DNA from: a candidate division TA06 bacterium 32_111
GTDB lineage: Bacteria > Hydrothermota > 32-111
Direction: 5' to 3'
DNA: 64,000 bases
NCBI GenBank assembly: GCA_001508335.1
Contig: LGFX01000001.1
Coordinates: forward strand, 62,001-126,000
Positions within the stretch are counted from its first letter, which is position 1. Every line of letters starts with the position of its first letter. The position numbers and the translations under genes were made by a program. Shown one piece after another: positions 17,712-25,705 of this stretch. Below the pieces are notes generated by a model. It was not told the DNA's origin, made no database searches, and was given only the letters and a program-made list of their open reading frames with translations.

Positions 17712-18321
17712 GATAATAATATTTTGTTTATTATCATATTTATTTTCAGGTATACCTTTTGCTTTTGTCATTTCAAAATTGTTTTTGAAAACAGACATTA
17801 GAAAGGTTGGTAGTGGTAATGTTGGAGCCACAAATGTATACAGGATTGGAGGGTGGAAGTATGGTATACCTGTGTTTATTCTCGATTTTTTAAAAGGTTT
17901 CATCCCTACTTTGATTTCAGTTTTTTATTTTGATAAAAATCTTGAGATATCAACAATAGTTGCCATCACAACAGTTTTAGGGCATATGTTTACACCTTAC
18001 CTTAAGTTTAAAGGTGGTAAAGGTGCAGCAACCTCATTTGGAAGTTTTATTGTCCTTTTCCCTTTTGAGATTTTAGTTTGTGCAATATTTTTCCTAATTT
18101 CAGTAGTAACAACAAGGATTGTTGCTGTTGGGACTATAGTATCAGCATTCTTCCTACCAATAGTTTATTTTGTTATGGGAAAACTTTTAAATATAACTTT
18201 TCCTTTTAAAAAATTTTCAAATATAGATTTTTTATTGATTATAATTGTGGTAATTTTTATAATTTTAAAACATAAAAGTAATATTGAAAGATTGATTAAG
18301 GGAAATGAAAACAGAATATAG
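17701..18321 (+). CDS. plsY: Acyl-phosphate:glycerol-3-phosphate acyltransferase PlsY
   Basis: PlsY makes lysophosphatidate from acyl-phosphate and glycerol-3-phosphate in the inner membrane. The 206 residues show about five membrane segments and the three family loops: SGNVGATNVYR, GHMFTPYLKFKGGKGAATSFG and the later TRIVAVGTI. It overlaps der at its start and the MerR-type gene at its end. Confidence 0.95.
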   Translation: MIIKIIIFCLLSYLFSGIPFAFVISKLFLKTDIRKVGSGNVGATNVYRIGGWKYGIPVFILDFLKGFIPTLISVFYFDKNLEISTIVAITTVLGHMFTPYLKFKGGKGAATSFGSFIVLFPFEILVCAIFFLISVVTTRIVAVGTIVSAFFLPIVYFVMGKLLNITFPFKKFSNIDFLLIIIVVIFIILKHKSNIERLIKGNENRI

Positions 18322-18664
18322 AAATAGGAAAAGATACTATTCTATAAAAGAAGTTTCTCAGATGACTGGTCTCAGAAGTTATGTTTTGAGATATTGGGAA
18401 ACAGTTTTTCCTAAGTTAAAACCTTTGAAACATTCGGTAAATGGAAGAAGGATGTACACTGAAAAGGATATAGAAATTGTAAAAAGGATAAAAGAGTTGC
18501 TTTATGAAAAAAAATATACTATAAAAGGAGCGAATGAAGTTATGAATTCAAAAGTTGAAATCGTTCAGTTAAACTTTGATTTCAAAAATGATAAAAATTA
18601 TATAAAAGGGGAGATAAAGAGGAAGTTGAATGAAGTTGTAAACCTATTAAAGGGGGAAAAATGA
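18305..18664 (+). CDS. MerR-type transcriptional regulator
   Basis: A small 119-residue MerR/RacA-like protein. The winged-helix N-terminus YSIKEVSQMTGLRSYVLRYWETVFPKLKP (about 12-40) is followed by GRRMYTEKDIEIVKRIKELLYEKKYTIKGA. The C-terminal part is short and has no sensor domain. Small MerR proteins of this type are common near plsY/der or ribosomal-factor genes in many bacteria. It overlaps the downstream REC-DHp-REC gene by four bases (ATGA), so both are probably one transcript. Confidence 0.85.
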   Translation: MKTEYRNRKRYYSIKEVSQMTGLRSYVLRYWETVFPKLKPLKHSVNGRRMYTEKDIEIVKRIKELLYEKKYTIKGANEVMNSKVEIVQLNFDFKNDKNYIKGEIKRKLNEVVNLLKGEK

Positions 18665-19698
18665 GAAATAAAATTAGAGTTTATATTCTTGATGACAGTA
18701 TAACTGTTACAACATTTGTCAGTAAATCATTGAGTTCTTTAGGTTATGTAGTTTATGCGGATAATGACCCGAACAAATGTATAAAAAGGATAAAGGAATT
18801 TTTACCTGACATAATAATTTTAGATATAGATCTAAACGAATTCAACGGAATAGATATCTGTAGGGATATACAAGAGGATGAACAGTTAAAGGAGATCCCT
18901 GTAATATTCCTTTCACATCTAACCGATACATCAACCGTTGCTGAAGGTCTTGAAGCTGGTGCTGTAGATTACATATACAAACCTATAGATATAAATCAAC
19001 TCGATTCAAGGATAAGAATCATTTTAAAGATGATAGATGATATGAAGGATAGTGTAAAACTTGCTAAAATGAACATTATAAAAGCATCCGTAATAACAAT
19101 GCATCATGAATTGAACCAACCACTTTCCGTAATACTTTTATCTACCGAGACCCTTGAGAAAAGGATGGGAAACAAGTTAACTGATAAAGAGAAGAAATTG
19201 ATTGAGAGGATAAAGAACAGTTTGAACAAAATAAACGATATACTTAAAAGGTTCGCTATTTTACATGAAAATGATCCCGAACTTATTCCTTACTCCTCCG
19301 ATTCGAAGATGATAAAATTACCACCATCTGAAACATCTAAAAAGATTCTTATTATTGATGATGAAGATGAAGTTAGAGAGTCGATAATAGACGTTTTGAA
19401 TGAGGAAGGTATAGATACTATACAATCTGAAAATATAAAGGATGCTATTAAACTTATAGAAAAAGGTAAAGAGAAAATTTCTATAATATTCTGTGATATA
19501 AGGATTAAAAATGAGTCTGGCTCAGAGGTTTTCCACCTTGTAAGAAAAGATTATCCAGAAATAAAATTCGTTTTTATAACAGGTTACTCTATCCCTGCTG
19601 AAGTGAAAAGGATTATAAGAGAGTTTAAAATACCTCTTTTGAAAAAACCGTTTTCAAGAAGATCTATACTTTCACTTTTGAAAAAGATGAATCAGTAG
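18661..19698 (+). CDS. REC-DHp-REC phosphotransfer protein lacking a kinase ATPase domain
   Basis: The 345 residues contain a complete receiver (about 5-125, phosphoacceptor in IIILDIDLNEFNG, Lys in YIYKPID). A histidine-kinase dimerisation helix pair follows, with His149 in TMHHELNQPLSV, and then a second receiver (about 225-343, ILIIDDEDEV, IIFCDIRIK, LLKKPFS). No HATPase N, G1 or G2 boxes are present between His149 and the second receiver, so it cannot autophosphorylate. It may pass phosphate between receivers and a partner kinase, or act as a phosphatase hub. The hybrid kinase at 29410 is a possible partner. AAGGGGG precedes the ATG. Confidence 0.85.
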   Translation: MRNKIRVYILDDSITVTTFVSKSLSSLGYVVYADNDPNKCIKRIKEFLPDIIILDIDLNEFNGIDICRDIQEDEQLKEIPVIFLSHLTDTSTVAEGLEAGAVDYIYKPIDINQLDSRIRIILKMIDDMKDSVKLAKMNIIKASVITMHHELNQPLSVILLSTETLEKRMGNKLTDKEKKLIERIKNSLNKINDILKRFAILHENDPELIPYSSDSKMIKLPPSETSKKILIIDDEDEVRESIIDVLNEEGIDTIQSENIKDAIKLIEKGKEKISIIFCDIRIKNESGSEVFHLVRKDYPEIKFVFITGYSIPAEVKRIIREFKIPLLKKPFSRRSILSLLKKMNQ

Positions 19699-20285
19699 GG
19701 AAGAAGGATATCTTTATCCAAAATTTCAAAAGAGTCTGGATAGATCTTTTCTAACTTTGATAAAGTTTCAGCATTAACATATATTTTTGCTTTTACCCTT
19801 TCTTTGAAATCTTCAACTAAAATTTTATGTTTAGTTCTTTCAATAACATGTAAAATTTTGTTGTATTCGTTATAGTCGGTTGAAATCTCCAAAAGATAAA
19901 ATTTTTCAAGTTCCTTTATAATAGAGTTTTTCAAAGTTTCAATAGCGCATCTTGAGTACGCTCTAACCAAGCCTGACGCACCAAGTTTTATACCACCAAA
20001 AAATCTTGTTACAGTAATCAATGAGAAGTAAAGGTCATTCTTTTCTATAACGTTGTAAACAGGAAGACCTGCACAATTTTTTGGTTCTCTATCGTCGGTG
20101 TAATAGAATTCGTTTGATGTTAACCTGTAAGCGTAAACTATATGAGTATAGTCTTTATCCTCATTCTTCAAAGATGAGATAACCTTTTCAACATCGTTTT
20201 TATCTTTTACGAAAAAACCTCTACCTATAAATATAGAATTTTTTTCAACTATCGATATCTTTTTTGATTCCGTTATAGATTTCAA
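19692..20285 (-). CDS. YigZ/IMPACT family protein
   Basis: A 197-residue member of the UPF0029/IMPACT family. Diagnostic segments are YTHIVYAYR near residue 45, YTDDREPKNCAGLPVYN, and TRFFGGIKLGASGLVRAYSRCA. The C-terminal DUF1949-like half is present. Bacterial members bind nucleic acid or ribosome-related partners, and their role is unsettled. The gene lies at the end of a two-gene minus-strand operon, overlapping the EamA-type transporter, and converges with the REC-DHp-REC gene by 7 bases. Confidence 0.9.
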   Translation of the reverse strand: MKSITESKKISIVEKNSIFIGRGFFVKDKNDVEKVISSLKNEDKDYTHIVYAYRLTSNEFYYTDDREPKNCAGLPVYNVIEKNDLYFSLITVTRFFGGIKLGASGLVRAYSRCAIETLKNSIIKELEKFYLLEISTDYNEYNKILHVIERTKHKILVEDFKERVKAKIYVNAETLSKLEKIYPDSFEILDKDILLPY

Positions 20286-21150
20286 TTTTTTTCCCCTTTT
20301 TAAAATCTGTCAAGGATAAAATTATCAAAAATATGCCAAAAATCTGAATTGGGCTCAACTTTTCTTTTAACAAAATCACTGAAAGTGTTGTAGCTATCAA
20401 TGGTTTTAGGAAAAAGAAGATAGATCCATCAACAACATTCAACCTCTTAAAACCTTCATAGTATAAAAGGTATCCGAATCCGGTAACGAAAAATCCAAGG
20501 TATAACAGGAAAGGAATGTTAAAAGAGTTAAAATTTAAAAGATGGTTCTTTTTGTAAAAGAAAAAAGGTAGTAAGAACAAAATACCTGAAAAGAAAGATA
20601 TGAAGTTTATGATAACCGGACTGTTATCCTTTAAAAATTTTTTTGAAAGGAACGTGAAGAGCGCAAAGAAAAATGATGATAAAAGACCGGCAAAAGATGA
20701 TAGATAATCGATTCTATTGATTTTTTTAGAAAAGAGTAAAAGAAGAGATATTCCGATTATACCTGTTAATATTTTAAAGAGTTTGGTTCTATCAAACTCT
20801 TTTGAAAAGATTAAATTTAAAATGTATACGAATATTGGATGGCTACCTATAAGAACCGCAGCAACAGAAGCGTTACCTTTCTCAACAGAATATTGGAGAA
20901 GAACCATTGAGAGAAAAACATTTATAAAACCTAAAGAGGATATTTTTATAAAACTTTTCATTTTTAAATTTCCAAGTTCTTTTTTTAAATCTTTATTTAG
21001 TAGGATAAAAAAAATGAAAATGAAAATTCCCAGAAAAAATCTCAAAAAAGTTAACTGTAAAAAATTGAAATCACTTGAAATAAATTTAGAGGATATCTCC
21101 ATAGTTGAAAATAGAAGAACTGAAATGAAAAGAAAAGTTACTCCAACCAT
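20245..21150 (-). CDS. EamA/DMT-family transporter
   Basis: About ten hydrophobic helices in two EamA repeats of roughly 140 residues each. Typical first-helix text is FSTMEISSKFISSDFNFLQLTFLRF, and a second-repeat start is SSFFFALFTFLSKKFL. Drug/metabolite transporters export small molecules, and the substrate is unknown. I start it at the ATG at 21150 (301 residues), not the TTG nine codons earlier. A strong promoter puts the -10 box at 21158-21163, so the TTG would lie before the transcription start. The mRNA would be leaderless or nearly so. Confidence 0.85.
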   Translation of the reverse strand: MVGVTFLFISVLLFSTMEISSKFISSDFNFLQLTFLRFFLGIFIFIFFILLNKDLKKELGNLKMKSFIKISSLGFINVFLSMVLLQYSVEKGNASVAAVLIGSHPIFVYILNLIFSKEFDRTKLFKILTGIIGISLLLLFSKKINRIDYLSSFAGLLSSFFFALFTFLSKKFLKDNSPVIINFISFFSGILFLLPFFFYKKNHLLNFNSFNIPFLLYLGFFVTGFGYLLYYEGFKRLNVVDGSIFFFLKPLIATTLSVILLKEKLSPIQIFGIFLIILSLTDFKKGKKIEIYNGIKKDIDS

Positions 21151-21157
21151 AATTAGG

Positions 21158-21185
21158 ATAATAAACTTAGAAAACAAATTGTCAA
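21158..21185 (-). promoter_or_regulatory. Minus-strand promoter of the EamA/yigZ operon
   Basis: A perfect TTGACA (21185-21180), a 16-base spacer and TATTAT (21163-21158). The ATG at 21150 follows after seven bases, implying a leaderless transcript. Confidence 0.7.
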
Positions 21186-21231
21186 CATTTTAAACGTTTG
21201 TAATGTGTTTATAACGGGTTAATAATTCTAA

Positions 21232-21246
21232 GTTCTAAAATAGAAC
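21232..21246. promoter_or_regulatory. Inverted repeat next to a sigma-54-like element
   Basis: GTTCTA-AAA-TAGAAC, six-base perfect arms around three bases. It ends 9 bases before the -24/-12-like element at 21256. It may be a regulator site for the receiver gene at 21298, though the binding protein is unknown. Confidence 0.4.
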
Positions 21247-21255
21247 AATTTAATT

Positions 21256-21271
21256 TGGCACATATAATGTA
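21256..21271 (+). promoter_or_regulatory. Sigma-54-like -24/-12 element before the receiver gene
   Basis: TGGCAC, five bases, then ATGTA, against the sigma-54 consensus TGGCAC-N5-TTGCW. The -24 half is perfect and the -12 half matches in three of five bases. AAAAGGAG and the ATG at 21298 follow. No good sigma-70 pair fits here. Confidence 0.45.
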
Positions 21272-21297
21272 TTCGATTGGATAAAAAAGGAGTAATT

Positions 21298-22014
21298 ATG
21301 AATATAGGAATAATCGAAGATAATGAAACTTTCGCAAACGCTTTAAAGGATATACTTGTATTGAAAAAATATCAGGTTTACCTTTTGGATAAACACCCTC
21401 TTTTTTTGAAACCAAATGAGATCGAGAACCTTGATGTTCTCATAATAGATATTTTCTTAGGTTCCAACAGTAGCTTAAATATCATAAACCAACTGAAAAA
21501 GATGGATCTTTTTTTAACCTTTATCGTTGTTACTGCAAGTTTAAATCAAAAAGTAAAGGATCTTTTAAAAGAACTTGATGTGAGTTATATAATTGAAAAA
21601 CCTTTTCATTATGAACAACTTGACAGGATACTTAAAGAGGTAGAGGAGTACAAATTCATAATAGAGAATTTTTTGAATGATGGCAGGATGGAAAAAAATA
21701 TTTTGCTTTTAACCAGAATCCCTGAGATGAAAATTTTTAAGAGTTTAAAATGGATAAAAATTGAAGATCTTGAAAATACCTATCTTGATAGGATAAAAGA
21801 AGAAAATTTTTACCTTGAAATTAAAAATTTAAATACTCTTAACAACTACCTGTTAATAAAAAGATTAGAAAGTTTACCTGAAAGTAAAAAATTAATATTA
21901 AAAATAAAGGTAAATATCGATGAACTGAAAAAAAGTTGTGAAAAAAACCCCATTTTGAAATCCTTTATTGTTAGAAAATGTTATCTTGTTACCGAAACTT
22001 TAAATGTGTCATAA
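21298..22014 (+). CDS. Response-regulator receiver protein with unknown C-terminal region
   Basis: The 238-residue protein starts with a full receiver domain (about 1-118): acidic pair IIEDNE, phosphoacceptor in VLIIDIFLG, Thr in VVTAS, and Lys in IEKPF. The remaining 120 residues are charged and helical and show no DNA-binding or enzyme motif I recognise. The output is therefore unknown. The ATG at 21298 follows AAAAGGAG. It sits alone between the divergent EamA operon and the pilus-ATPase operon, with sigma-54-like elements on both sides. Confidence 0.8.
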   Translation: MNIGIIEDNETFANALKDILVLKKYQVYLLDKHPLFLKPNEIENLDVLIIDIFLGSNSSLNIINQLKKMDLFLTFIVVTASLNQKVKDLLKELDVSYIIEKPFHYEQLDRILKEVEEYKFIIENFLNDGRMEKNILLLTRIPEMKIFKSLKWIKIEDLENTYLDRIKEENFYLEIKNLNTLNNYLLIKRLESLPESKKLILKIKVNIDELKKSCEKNPILKSFIVRKCYLVTETLNVS

Positions 22015-22023
22015 AATTATGAC
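22008..22023. promoter_or_regulatory. Inverted repeat, possible enhancer site
   Basis: GTCATAA-AA-TTATGAC, seven-base perfect arms overlapping the stop codon of the receiver gene. It lies about 130 bases before the sigma-54-like element at 22151, a usual distance for an NtrC-type activator site. A looser copy, GTCATATAATTATAAC, lies at 22110-22125. Confidence 0.35.
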
Positions 22024-22150
22024 TTTTGCAAATTTCGTATAAAGGTTATAAATTGTTAGAAATAAGTAACTTAATTTGAACCCCTTTGCAATTTAAAAAA
22101 AAACATAATGTCATATAATTATAACATAATGAAATTGTTACACTTATATT

Positions 22151-22166
22151 TGGCACTTTTTTTGTT
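22151..22166 (+). promoter_or_regulatory. Sigma-54-like promoter of the signalling operon
   Basis: TGGCAC, exactly five bases, then TTGTT. This differs from the sigma-54 consensus at one informative position. It lies 25 bases before the GTG start at 22192, and the operon it drives encodes a GAFTGA-containing sigma-54 activator. Confidence 0.6.
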
Positions 22167-22191
22167 TATAAAAAAGCAAAAAGGAGGAAAA

Positions 22192-23619
22192 GTGCAAAGG
22201 AAGATGAGGGTTTTAATAATAGATGATAATAAAGATCTTGCAAACTCTTTAAAGGATGCCTTGAACAACTATTCATCAGATTATGAATGTCTTGCTTTTT
22301 ACGATGGTAGTTCAGCAATGAATTATATATCAAACAGTCCCCCTGACATTGTCTTTACGGATATAATTCTTCCAGACATTTCAGGTCTTACCATTTTAAA
22401 AAACATTAAGGAGATCGATAATGATATTCAGGTAATAGTAATGACAGCTTACGCTTCTCTCTCAACCTCAATAGAAGCTTTGCAGTATGGTGCTTTTGAT
22501 TACATTCCAAAACCTTTACATATAAATCAGATTATGAACGCATTGAAAAGTGCTATAAATAAGAGAAACAGTTTACTTGAAAATAAAAAAATAATTGCAG
22601 ATATTATAAACAAAAAAGAAAAAAGTTCAGAGAGTGAAGAATCAAGAAAGGTTATTGAAAGGTTAATAATTTTGAAACAGTTTCAAAAAAAGATTTCTAA
22701 GATAGATGATGTTGAAACTCTATTTAAAATATCTTACCTTGAATTTTCAAAAATTTTTTTAACACAGTTCATATATTTTTTTGTAAGGGAGGATAACTTT
22801 TTTAAAGAGATAGTTGGTCCTCCGGTTGGTGAATTTAAAATTGGAGAAAAAGTTGATCCTAAGTTACCAATATTTTTTGTTCCAGTTAAAAACAATATAG
22901 GTTGTATATTTGCTGGTTCAAAGTCGATGACTTCGGTTATGAGTTATGAAAATGATATTTTGGGAGTTGTTTACTTGAAAAGGGAGAACGATTTTGTGGA
23001 TACGGATCTTGAAATCGCTGAAGTTTTGTCTTTTGTCCTATCGAACAAATACTCTGAGATAAAATTGAACAAAAAGTTGAAGTCAACAAGGTTTGGGATA
23101 ATATACACTATGCTCACTTTGACTGGATTATCGGATAGTTTTCAAAAAAAGTTAATAGAGAAAAAATCGAAATATTGTGAAGATTTTTCCTCTTTTTTAA
23201 AATTGGAAGAGGAAAATGTAGAAAAGATTAAATACTCATCTGTTCTTTTCGATATAATTCAATCTTTAGGAAAGGATAAAAAAAGTAATTCCAAAGAGGT
23301 TTCGGAAAAGTTCAAGAATGTTTTTGAGGATATTGAGTTTTTGAAGGAACTTGAACCCATAATAAATTCAATAAGTGAAAATTATGATGGTTCAGGTTCC
23401 CCAAAAAGATTGAAAGGGGATCAGATACCACTACAATCACAAATAATTAAACTGGTTCATACCTATTTACTTCTAACAGAAAATAAGAATTATAGGGATG
23501 GTGTTGGGAAAAATGATGCTTTTGAAAATCTACGGAAATTAGCTGACAGATACTTCAAAAAAGATTTAGTGGAAAAATTTATAAGGTTTGTGGGAGAATA
23601 TGAAAGCACAAATAATTGA
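22192..23619 (+). CDS. Receiver protein with eroded HD-GYP-like domain
   Basis: The GTG at 22192 is chosen because GGAGG plus four bases precedes it, the spacing used by mreB, and because the sigma-54 element lies upstream. The 475-residue product has a receiver (about 5-125, Asp57 in FTDIILPD, Lys in YIPKPLH), a central GAF-like part, and a C-terminal region keeping the HD-GYP hallmark NYDGSGSP-KRLKGDQIPLQSQIIKLV. The HD metal pair is missing: SVLFDIIQSLG stands where ALLHDIGK is expected. It is therefore probably not a cyclic-di-GMP phosphodiesterase, but could still bind a nucleotide or a partner. Confidence 0.8.
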   Translation: MQRKMRVLIIDDNKDLANSLKDALNNYSSDYECLAFYDGSSAMNYISNSPPDIVFTDIILPDISGLTILKNIKEIDNDIQVIVMTAYASLSTSIEALQYGAFDYIPKPLHINQIMNALKSAINKRNSLLENKKIIADIINKKEKSSESEESRKVIERLIILKQFQKKISKIDDVETLFKISYLEFSKIFLTQFIYFFVREDNFFKEIVGPPVGEFKIGEKVDPKLPIFFVPVKNNIGCIFAGSKSMTSVMSYENDILGVVYLKRENDFVDTDLEIAEVLSFVLSNKYSEIKLNKKLKSTRFGIIYTMLTLTGLSDSFQKKLIEKKSKYCEDFSSFLKLEEENVEKIKYSSVLFDIIQSLGKDKKSNSKEVSEKFKNVFEDIEFLKELEPIINSISENYDGSGSPKRLKGDQIPLQSQIIKLVHTYLLLTENKNYRDGVGKNDAFENLRKLADRYFKKDLVEKFIRFVGEYESTNN

Positions 23620-25705
23620 TTATTTAAAAAATTTTCCGGAAATCTTTCAAATTTATCAGAAAGAGAGTGAATCAAAAAGTTTTGATCAGATAAAATTTTT
23701 TACAAATCTATTATCTGAAGGGAAATTAAAGGTGGATGAAACACTTGCAAAAATTATTGAGGAGAATTTTAAGATAGGTTTTGTTGATTTAAAAAAAGTT
23801 CAAATAACTGAAGGTTTGCTGTCACTATTCATACCTACTTACCTTAAGAAAAATAGATTCTTGCCTTTTGAACTGAATCAGAAAACTTTAAAGATAGTAT
23901 CGGATAATCCTTTCAACGTTGAACTTATTAAAGATGTTCAGTTTATCACAGGTCTTGATGTTGATATCTTCATAACTACTACCGAAAGCCTTGAAAAGAA
24001 ATTTATTGAAATCTTTGGACAAGAAAAGTTCTCTTATGACCTTCCTGAGAATATACTTAAAATAGATGATTATGAAGATATGGAAGAAGATGTTGTGGAG
24101 GATGACGAGATTAGTTCAAAACCTATAGTTAGACTTATAAACTCTATAATAATAGATGCTATAAAATTGAACGCTTCAGATATACATTTTGAGCCGCAGG
24201 CGAGTAATCTTATCGTCAGATACAGAATAGATGGATTTTTAAATGAGCATTTGAGGTTACCAAAGAAGATAGAAAAAAGGGTAATTTCAAGAATCAAGAT
24301 AATGGCTAAAATGGATATAACCATAACCAGAAAAGCACAGGATGGAAATATACAGATAGTTGTTTCACATAAAGATATATCTTTAAGGGTTTCTACAATT
24401 CCAATAATGGACGGAGAGAAAGTAGTGATAAGGATTCTCGATAAGAGTAAAATAAAGGTTTCACTTGAACAACTTGGTCTAACTGAAGATAATATTAAAA
24501 TCATCAGGAAAAACTCAGCAAAATCTCAGGGAATAATTCTTGTCACAGGTCCAACTGGAAGTGGAAAGACAACTACTCTCTATTCGATTTTGCAGGAACT
24601 GGATTATAAACATTTGAACATAACAACCATTGAGGATCCGATAGAGTACACTATCAAAGGTATAAATCAAACACAGATAGATCCTAAAAACAATGTTACT
24701 TTTTCTTCAGCTTTAAGAACTCTTTTAAGGCAGGATCCCAACGTTATCCTGCTCGGCGAAATAAGGGATAATGAAACGGCTCAAACTGCGTTTAAAGGTG
24801 CCATTACAGGACATCTTCTACTTTCAACTCTACACACAAACAGTGAAGTATCAACTCTTATAAGGTTGAAAGATTTGGGTGTTGAACCATATCTTATTGC
24901 TGATGCTTTGCTTGTTGTTATAGCACAGAGGATAGTTAGGAAAGTTTGTAAATTTTGTTCACATAAAGTTAAGCCGGATGAGAAGGTAAGAAATATTTTA
25001 AAAGTTGATGAAAATTTTGAAATCATCGAAGAGAACAAAAACGGATGTGAAAAATGTAACTATACTGGATTCTCAGGTATAATTGGAATTTTTGGAGTTC
25101 TTGAAATTGATCAGAAGTTGAGGGAACTGATTGAGAAGGAAACAGATTTAAATGAGATAGTTCATTACCTAAAGAGTATAAATTACAAAAATGTTTTTGA
25201 TGATGGACTGGATAAAGTTAAAAAAGGTATAACAACATTTAGTGAAATAGAAAGGGTTCTTGACGTTGATAGATTTCTTGTTGAAAATGAAATCTCTTCC
25301 AGAACGGAAAACAAGGAGTGTGGAGAAGATAAAAAGAGTATACTTGTTGTTGATGATGTAAAAACAATAAGAACGGTTATCAGTGCACTTTTTAAATCGG
25401 AAGGGTTTTTAACTTTGGAAGCTGAAAATGGTAAAGAAGCGTTAGACATCTTGAGAAGCAAAAATGTTGATCTTGTTATCACAGACCTATCTATGCCGGA
25501 GATGGGAGGATTTGAACTTATCGACAGGATTAAAGATGATAAAAATCTATCCGATATCCCTATTGTTGTTCTCACTTCAAAGTCAGATTCTGAAAATGAG
25601 ATTGAGGGGCTTTCAAAGGGAGCTGATGATTACATCCCAAAACCTATTGATCCTCAGAAGATTTTATTGCGAGTTAAAAATATCCTGAAAAGGGGGGAAA
25701 GGTGA
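23600..25705 (+). CDS. PilB/GspE-type secretion ATPase fused to a receiver domain
   Basis: This 701-residue AAA-type motor powers type IV pilus extension or type II secretion. An N-terminal MshEN-like region (about 1-150) may bind cyclic-di-GMP. The motor has Walker A GPTGSGKTT from Gly317, a Walker B-region GEIRDNETAQ, and a CxxC...CxxC zinc site (CKFC, CEKC). From about residue 575 a complete receiver follows (VVDDVKT, Asp629 in TDLSMPEM, TSK, KPID), which standard PilB/GspE proteins lack. Phosphorylation may gate the motor. The ATG at 23600 follows GGGAG. It overlaps the previous gene. No pilin, PilC or PilQ gene is in the window. Confidence 0.9.
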   Translation: MKAQIIDYLKNFPEIFQIYQKESESKSFDQIKFFTNLLSEGKLKVDETLAKIIEENFKIGFVDLKKVQITEGLLSLFIPTYLKKNRFLPFELNQKTLKIVSDNPFNVELIKDVQFITGLDVDIFITTTESLEKKFIEIFGQEKFSYDLPENILKIDDYEDMEEDVVEDDEISSKPIVRLINSIIIDAIKLNASDIHFEPQASNLIVRYRIDGFLNEHLRLPKKIEKRVISRIKIMAKMDITITRKAQDGNIQIVVSHKDISLRVSTIPIMDGEKVVIRILDKSKIKVSLEQLGLTEDNIKIIRKNSAKSQGIILVTGPTGSGKTTTLYSILQELDYKHLNITTIEDPIEYTIKGINQTQIDPKNNVTFSSALRTLLRQDPNVILLGEIRDNETAQTAFKGAITGHLLLSTLHTNSEVSTLIRLKDLGVEPYLIADALLVVIAQRIVRKVCKFCSHKVKPDEKVRNILKVDENFEIIEENKNGCEKCNYTGFSGIIGIFGVLEIDQKLRELIEKETDLNEIVHYLKSINYKNVFDDGLDKVKKGITTFSEIERVLDVDRFLVENEISSRTENKECGEDKKSILVVDDVKTIRTVISALFKSEGFLTLEAENGKEALDILRSKNVDLVITDLSMPEMGGFELIDRIKDDKNLSDIPIVVLTSKSDSENEIEGLSKGADDYIPKPIDPQKILLRVKNILKRGER

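Noticed and set aside
20717-21193. Plus-strand frame of 158 codons opposite the EamA transporter
   Set aside because: It is antisense to a ten-helix transporter with a clear promoter, has a lysine/isoleucine-rich composition typical of antisense frames, and lacks a ribosome site.
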